From the NCBI RefSeq assembly GCF_040712315.1, contig NC_134013.1, forward strand, positions 64,139,501-64,203,500: a stretch of DNA of 64,000 nucleotides, read 5' to 3'. Shown here piece after piece: positions 57,579-64,000 of this stretch; position 1 is the stretch's first letter, and every line of letters starts with the position of its first letter. Below the pieces are notes generated by a model. It ran no database searches and was not told the origin of the DNA. It saw only the letters and a list, made by a program, of their open reading frames with translations. This DNA comes from Castanea sativa. Lineage: Eukaryota > Streptophyta > Magnoliopsida > Fagales > Fagaceae. Made by a program: the position numbers and the translations under genes.

Positions 57579-59589
57579 GTGAAAATTAATCTAGGAGTTC
57601 TTGTGTTTAGATATTGATCTTAGTCTTGTAATGAAAATATGGAAATGGAGAGAAGGATATTGTAAAGCATGTGATTGATGATTAATGTCACCTATGTCTC
57701 CCATTTGAGAGGCAAACAGATCAGATATAGATGCTTGGCCCATGTAAGCGAGAAATTATTGGTTCCTCATGTGGTCCATTTTTTAAAACTCGGCTCCATA
57801 TCATCACTTCCCATTAACTTTACTATTGTTAGCAAAACCAAACCAAGGTTAAACTCAGCTCCACTTACCCACAGCCGGAAACCAAAAATCGATTAACCAA
57901 AATCAAAATTTCTCTCAAACACATCTACCTCTTTCTTTCTCTCTCCCTCTAGCTCTATTTCCCCAATATCTCTCTAGAGAAGAAATTCCCCCTCTCTTTC
58001 TATATGAAATTGAAATTCAAAGAAGTGTTAAGCCATGGAATGCCACTGTTTTGACAAGAACTCCGGCAATGACACGGTCAGTGGAGGCCCAAAGGGAAAA
58101 CCAACAATTTCCATGGAGGCTGGTTTTGGTATCGGATTTGGTGGGGACGTGAGAATTTTGGGTTGCAACATCTTTGCCGAGAAGCAAAGATAGGACCCAA
58201 AGCCCACAAGCTTCGATCGGTTTTGGTATCGGATTTGGTGGTCATGGGAATTTTGGGTTTTGGTTTTAAGACTCATGCCCATTCGATCTTAACAGGGATG
58301 TGGTTGATGAGATGAAAGCATACAGATGTTTTAAGTTTTTTTGAATTTGTAATGTGGGGAGGTTAATATCCTGAGTCCTAGTTTTTAACTCTAGATTGTG
58401 ATTGTGAGTCTTTTAGTCGTTGGGTTTCATGGTTTTGCATTTGAATGTTGTTGTTGATGCTGCGAAATTGTTGTCCCAAAGTTTTGAAGAAAGATTGTAT
58501 CAATGGCTTTAAAGAATTGGTTCTGATGTGATACAACGCCAAAATACTGAGGCACGTGCTAAGACAATGGTGTGCATTAAGGTAAGTTGGGTGATGCACA
58601 GCTATGTACATTGAGGTGTGCACTGGGGTGCGTGGGCTGCTGCTATGTTGTGCATGGGGTGCTGCTGTGTTGTACCAAGGAGTTGAGCAATTGGTTGGGA
58701 TGATCAGGGGTAGTTAGTTAGTTAGGCTGCTATGTTTTGGTATGGTTATTTAAATTTGGAGTTGTAATTGCTCTTTAGAAGCTCAATTGTCCTAGCATTA
58801 GTTTGTATGTTAGGCTATATTAGCTATGTTAGCTTTTAGTTATTGTATTTGCAAATAATTTTTGTGTTTACAGATGAGGTTAATCTTTGTTTTTGGTGTT
58901 TGGATCTCATTGTAAATTTTGTTCATTTTGGCAATAAAATTTCTCAATTGTTAGGCAGCTTGTTGTTGAGTTTGAGCTTGTTCCCAATTATATGAACTGT
59001 TTTTGAATAGTGCCTCTCTCATTGAATATCAGGGCAAACTATTGGTAATGTTGTTAAAATGGCAATTTCTCATTGAGAAGTGTAAGTATTTTGTTTTGAT
59101 GGATGAACTCTTCAAAAAAATAAGGTGCTGATTCATCTTTTTTGATACCATTCAAAGGGAGATATACACAAAAGTTATACAAATGCTGGGTTGTACCAGC
59201 ATATTTTATGTCTTATGTGGTGAATTGCATTCCAGCTTACTCTGAAAAGTTGTAAAAACCAAAATGTATAAACTCTCTTGCAGAATCAACAATATCTATA
59301 ATTGTCTCTCATTTTGCAACCCATAGAAAGAATCAGGAACAACTTTGTCCTCTACCAAGGTTGCTAAAACACTGTCAATCAAATCACCACTAGCCCTCAC
59401 TGATTGAAAAATACAACTTTCATTTTCTTTTTCTGCCCCAAAATTCCCTTAGCAGCTATAACATAACCATTTACAAGCCAAACTATCATCAAGCTTAATT
59501 ATCCCCAAATCCAAAAAATAAAACGTTAGCTATTTACAAGCCAAACTACTATCCAAAACACCTCCAGGAAATTCATATGCAATCATAAA
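57579..59589. other. 5' flank of copy C and intergenic, no gene recognised
   Basis: 57579-57700 is the presumed copy C promoter. A pyrimidine-rich tract (57905-57995) and a short tandem duplication (GGTTTTGGTATCGGATTTGG at 58122 and 58217) follow. No frame with a recognisable domain, but base composition at 57850-58700 is less AT-rich than elsewhere, so an undetected non-coding or retroposed sequence is possible. Confidence 0.4.
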
Positions 59590-60561
59590 CTTTTTTTTTT
59601 TTTTTTTATACCATTGAACGAAAGTTCAAAGTCTTACATAGTAGTTGGAACTACCCAAAAGTGATGGATTGGCATTAAAGCTGCTTGAAAAGCTAGATTA
59701 TATACATCACAAACTATGAGCCTAGGAACAAACATAGAATGGACAAAAAGATACAAAGACAAAAGATCCTCCATCATGTTCTGCTCTTGCCAACGAGGAT
59801 TTCTAGTAAAGTTGACCACTTCCATAGTTCTCTTGCAATTGGTTAAAACCAGAACACGGCTAAAACTAAGGCTCCTAGCTTTGACAGCCGCTTCCTGCAC
59901 TGCCTAGGTGGCATTTGCTGCTCCACAACTTAAGACACCATTGAAAATGAGATTCCCCTACCTGTCTTTTGCTTCATAGGCATAACCAGTCCTTTTGCTC
60001 CTCCTTAACCTTGCACCTGCTATCTTAATGATCATCTGTCAAGTATCACTTAATCCTTATTGCGTGTTTTTATGCCTTGTAGGCTAGTGTTCAGAAGTGT
60101 TTTGGTTGTTGAAAGCTACCTGATACCTGCAAATCAAAGATTGAATAGTTAGACTAGCCTCCATAAGGTCAAGGTGTTTCCCTTCATGCACAACCAAGTT
60201 CATGTGATTCCAAATGGCCCGCAACGGGTATACTAAAAGTGCTGGTGTGGGCTGAGGACATAGAATTATAGTCAGCAAGGAGTAGGTTGTAGGCTTTTTC
60301 CACTTGGTACTTACTAGACTTGGAATGTTTCCACAACAATTTGTCTTGGCCAGCATCTACCTTGGAGATGGGGGTTTTAAGAATTTCAACACTAATAATA
60401 TGAGGGTATAGGGAACGGATTAAATCAAGTTTCCAGGTGTGTGCAGAATGGTCAATAAGGTTAGACACAGTGCTAGAGTTTAGATTATGATGCTGAAGAA
60501 GTTGATCACTGCAGGAAAACCAAGCAAGATGTTTGAGTGGTATATTAGACCCATTCCTCAC
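59590..60561 (-). pseudogene. Decayed LINE 3' region (zf-RVT and RNase H parts)
   Basis: Minus strand. 60561-60184 shows the region after the reverse transcriptase: MRNGSNIPLKHLAWFSC, SNLIDHSAHTWKLDLIRSLY, ILKTPISK and DKLLWKHSKSSKYQVEKAYN, as in plant LINE zf-RVT domains. 59900-59640 holds a partial RNase H domain (AAVKARSLSFSRVLVLTNCK). A T run at 59590-59606 is the A tail of the minus-strand element. Frames are broken and part of the domain is lost between them. It lies just beyond the 3' end of the FAR1-like gene. Confidence 0.7.
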
Positions 60562-60993
60562 AAGCCACCTGCTTTCTTTAAGCTTGGTATTTTTTTGATC
60601 TAAGATGTTGCTGCAATTCTTGTGAAAATTTCATAAACTGAGCACACATAAACCAAACAATGAAACACCTTTACAGTTCACAAGAAATTGCTTATAAGCA
60701 CATTTGAAATGAAAATACTTTTTTTTTATATTAGTTATATTCCATTGGATGAAGAATAGTGTTGAACAATACAATTTTTGTCTAGAGGATGAGAAGGCAT
60801 AATAAAAGAAAATATACAAAAATGAATGTATTCTAACATATCCTAAAAATCAGCCTATTTTCATTGCCTTCAATATACAAAAATAACATTTCCTATAGCT
60901 TTCACTCCTCTCATCATCAATCTATACTTGTTAGTTGCATACTTGTCAAGAATCTTCAGAGTTGAATACTCATCAAAAATCTTTCAAGTCAAA
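60562..60993. other. 3' flank of the FAR1-like gene, with a short exon echo
   Basis: 60606-60641 (GTTGCTGCAATTCTTGTGAA then AATTTCATAAACTGAGC) closely matches 62553-62588 inside exon 1 of the FAR1-like gene, in the same orientation. The match is only about 40 bp. Otherwise untranslated/intergenic. Confidence 0.4.
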
Positions 60994-62712
60994 TCACTTT
61001 TGTCTTGGATTTAGTTGTGTAAAACCATTTAAGAAAGAATTCTGCAAAATTAGATATGGACATTTTCAGTTATTAGTAACAAAGTGATAACTATTGATAC
61101 AAATAAATAAACATAACTAATGAGGAATACAAAAAATTAAAATAGCAAGTATTTACCTGACTTAAATGATTCAAGCAATCGTTACTTTGAAGCATGCTTA
61201 TTAAGCTAATGTTTGGAGAAACACCGCTCCAATAAGAAAAAGGGATCTACATTAAAATTATCTCAACATCAAATGGTAGATATTTATAAAAATGAAATAC
61301 AAGTGCATAAATCATTTTATTTTATTTTTTACTTGTACCTGATTTGATAGTTGAAAATGATTTGAACTACTGGTCATTGGCATGCTTAGAGAATGGAATG
61401 CCTATAAAATACTATAAGAGATTAAAATGTATGATCATTTAAAAATAAATAAAAAAAAGGATGCAAGGGGCTTAGATCATACTTGATTATTGTAGTTCTC
61501 ATCCATGGGTACAGTAGATGGGTGCATCGGCTGGCATAAACTTGTACATTGTGATGCATATGTTGAGATTTGTGGATTAGTGACAACTGTTGTAAGGCCT
61601 ATAGTGTTATTTTCATAGGACTATCATTATTGACAATGCAAGTAATAATGTTTTTTTTTTTTTGATAAACTTCAATGAAACTTCATTAAAAAAGTGCAGA
61701 ACAGGGGGGAAGTCTGCCTTACAAACTTCAACTAACTCCAATGGTAGACTATCCTTAGTGAAACACATAGACCAGGGGGTTCTTAGAGCTAGCTTTGCAG
61801 CTTCATGGGCTGCTGAGTTGCAGGCTCTTCTAACCCAAACAAAAGAAACAGAAGAAAAGACCCTACTGCTGAGTTGCAAGTAATAATGTTATTTTCATAG
61901 GACTTATGGGCTACATATAGTACATTATTGACAACTATTCCAAAGGTAATATAGACAAGATAACATATATATATATATAAGAAAAATTGTAAGTGTCTAC
62001 AAATAAAGGGTAGTAAAAAAAAATTTTGACCAATGCAAACTTGGGTTATCTAAGTTTAAAGAGTCACTTGACTGTGTAAAATTATTTATAGATAAAAGCC
62101 AATACCTTCTCTAACATGACCAGAGTTTGCTGGAAGTCCTCTTGTGCGCAATTTTTCTAAAAAAAGAGGGGAAATATTGGGCATTATTCACAACAAATAA
62201 ATAATTGAATCATTGAACTAACATTTTTTTTTTCAATTTAAAATTTAAAAACAAAAATACTTACTTGATCTCGTAATATCTTTTAATGCCTTCCTTTTAC
62301 GCTTCTCTATGTTGCTTTTCATTCTCGCATTTGTGACTCCTTTGGGTCGCACACATGGGGGGGGGGGGGGATCTAATATAGGCAAATTATTGAGTGAGCA
62401 ATTTGTCTTTTCAACATCACCAGAGATGGTATTATCAACAAAACTATTTTCTCTTTCACCATCATCTCTTGCCACACTTAACACCTCCATATCTTTCTCA
62501 ACTAATTCTATCATCTCTCTAATTTTTCTTTTACACATTTTAGTATGTCGAGTTGTTGCTGCACTTCTCATGAAAATTTCATAAACTGAGCGCATTAATT
62601 CATTACAATGTGATGTCATTGACAACTCATCATTTGCATCGACTAATTTTGCATGATCAATCTTGGTTAGTTGCAATGGTGGTGTGTGGATTCCAGCAAC
62701 CACTTCAGCCAT
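60994..62712 (-). CDS. FAR1/FHY3-like C-terminal-tail protein, 6 exons, 267 aa
   Basis: Model: exons 62712-62265, 62156-62106, 61586-61483, 61401-61339, 61246-61157, 61041-60994, all GT-AG; total 804 nt, one open frame ending TGA. Exon 1 resembles the region after the SWIM finger of FAR1-related, MULE-derived proteins: ELMRSVYEIFMRSAATTRHT (helical) and LDPPPPPCVRPKGVTNARMK followed by a basic KSNIEKRKRKALKD segment, like the family's 'DP..VR.KG..' linker. Exons 3-6 encode a Ser/Gln/Asn-rich tail. The FAR1 DNA-binding, transposase and SWIM domains are missing, and no upstream exons were seen to the window edge. So this is either a truncated duplicate with a new start or a small derived gene. 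Exon 3's acceptor (ACAACAG/TTGTC) was chosen by phase. Intron 2 contains a LINE fragment. Function unknown; probably nuclear, given the basic segment. Confidence 0.6.
61651..61875 (-). mobile_element. 5'-truncated LINE insertion in intron 2 of the FAR1-like gene
   Basis: 225 bp between exact 13-bp duplications GCAAGTAATAATG (61638-61650 and 61876-61888), with the A tail read as T12 at 61651-61662. Encodes on the minus strand the end of a plant LINE RNase H domain (FVWVRRACNSAAHEAAKLAL, then DSLPLELVEVCKADFP) and the usual short 3' tail. Same orientation as the host gene; far from its splice sites. Confidence 0.88.
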
Positions 62713-64000
62713 AGTTTACAATCAATCGTACTCACTATTCATCCAAGGGAGAAGAAAGAAAGCCCAGCATAAGATTGTTTGAAAGACTCGTCCAATGATG
62801 CGGGAAGGGAGAGGGAAGAGGATTGAGCGGGTAAAATAAAATTTGGGGTTTCAGAAATTAGATGAGAAAGTTTGGGTTGCTAAGTTAGAACTTGGGTTAG
62901 AACTTAGAAGTGTACAAATGATTTTGGGTTAACACGGTGAGAAGGTTTGGGTTGCTAAGTTTGTTTTAGTTTTAACCTTGGTTTTAGTTGCTAACAAGAG
63001 TTAAGGTAATGAATAAGTGCTGATGTGGAGCTAAATAAAAAAAAAATGGATAGGTGTCATTTTCCTATTGGTTGGCAAGAGCTGGGAGAACCACATCAGC
63101 GGTCCTCCAGGAGGTTCCAATATTTTCTCCATATAAGCAGGAATTTCTTCTTTTCTCTTCTTTTTCCTTTCTTTTCAAATAATACACCTCTCTCTCTCTT
63201 TTCATTCATTTTTTTTAATAATTTGATAATTACAAAAAAAAAAAAAAAAAACTCAAAGTAAAATAACAAGAAGTGTTATTTGAGTTACTCATTTCAAATG
63301 AAGTTAAAAACATTAATTTTAAAACTAAGATTTTATTTCTTAAATATGAGCATGTACATATGAGATATATAATTTTTTGTAGGACTTAAATCTTACACAT
63401 GCGGAGAGGAGACTAAAATGTTGCGTTCGGTAATTCTACTTTCTACCTAGCTTTGGAAATTCTATTAGGAGAATATATTCGTCTTTCTTTTTTGGATATA
63501 TTTTAGTGGAATGCATTCTAGTATGATGCATTATGACAAAATGTTTAGTTCTTAAAAATAATGTTTACTATTATGCTAACATTTTTACTAATTAATAGTA
63601 ATTATGTAAAATAAAATTTGGTTATGTCATTGAAAAATGTATTTTATATTATGAAATTGATAATTTGTTTAAAGATATAATATAAAATAACACAAAAATA
63701 GCCTTGTTCCAAACATATGTCTAATACAATTATCACCTTTACTTAAATACAATAACCGATCGATAATAAAACAATCCCTAATTAATTTCCTCAACAACAA
63801 AAAATCTCATTCTCAACAAAATGAATATATATCCACAAAAGACCCAAATCCTAAAAATCAACATTGTTCATCTGAAACTATACACAAACAATCAATCCTT
63901 TGAATTAAAAAAAAAAAAGAAATGTTATACACACAAAATTTCTCTATAGTTTGTGTATAGTTTTTTTTTATTGGAAATACTACTAAACTTTATTAATTAG
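62713..64000. other. 5' flank of the FAR1-like gene and intergenic
   Basis: GTTTGGGTTGCTAAGTT occurs twice (62870 and 62947) in the likely promoter. 63060-63200 shows CCTATTGGTTGGC, then CCATATAAGCAGG and a CT-rich tract, an arrangement like a plus-strand promoter and leader with no coding region behind it. The rest is AT-rich with poly(A)-like tracts and no gene. Confidence 0.4.

Noticed and set aside
63060..63200. Plus-strand promoter with CT-rich leader
   Set aside because: CCAAT-like, TATA-like and leader-like parts are present, but no coding sequence or RNA-like structure follows, so no gene is called.

Overview
This is a plant nuclear window. It is AT-rich, its genes have many GT-AG introns, and it is packed with transposon relics carrying target-site duplications. 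The recurring 'gtttggata...gctgaaaactgaaaac' repeat and the gene content fit a woody eudicot. An oak-family tree is my guess, from memory rather than measured. Nothing prokaryotic or organellar was seen.

Layout. 475-12515 (minus): a complete seven-exon laccase, 584 residues, with all four copper-ligand motifs, spread over 12 kb by repeat-filled introns. Directly upstream lies an 11-unit, 135-bp tandem array (12536-14012) arranged as a duplicated five-unit higher-order repeat; every unit carries a TATATAA box in the laccase direction. 14-22 kb: transposon debris (two hAT-type elements, a decayed Myb/NAM-associated ORF, a Harbinger-like element).

22.7-57.6 kb (minus): three tandem paralogues of a peroxisomal 4-coumarate:CoA-ligase-like gene. 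Copy A (22760-25286) is a pseudogene with a ~328-bp deletion of the P-loop region and two one-base frameshifts. Copies B (41789-46758) and C (52227-57578) are intact six-exon genes of 538 and 557 residues ending in SRL, a peroxisomal signal. The spacers and introns hold nested hAT elements, tRNA-derived SINEs, LINE 3' fragments, Mutator-type MITEs and LTR-like sequence.

59.6-62.7 kb (minus): a decayed LINE, then a six-exon gene (267 residues) resembling only the C-terminal tail of FAR1/FHY3-type transposase-derived proteins, with a truncated LINE in intron 2.

Function. Laccase (extracellular phenolic oxidation) and 4CL-like ligases (peroxisomal acyl activation) both touch phenylpropanoid chemistry, but nothing here shows that they work together. 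The least expected signals are the promoter-bearing minisatellite at the laccase start and two small mobile elements (1517-1757, 49973-50364) that share ends and carry snRNA-type promoter modules (USE plus TATA) at a constant 25-nt spacing, as in Pol III snRNA genes.
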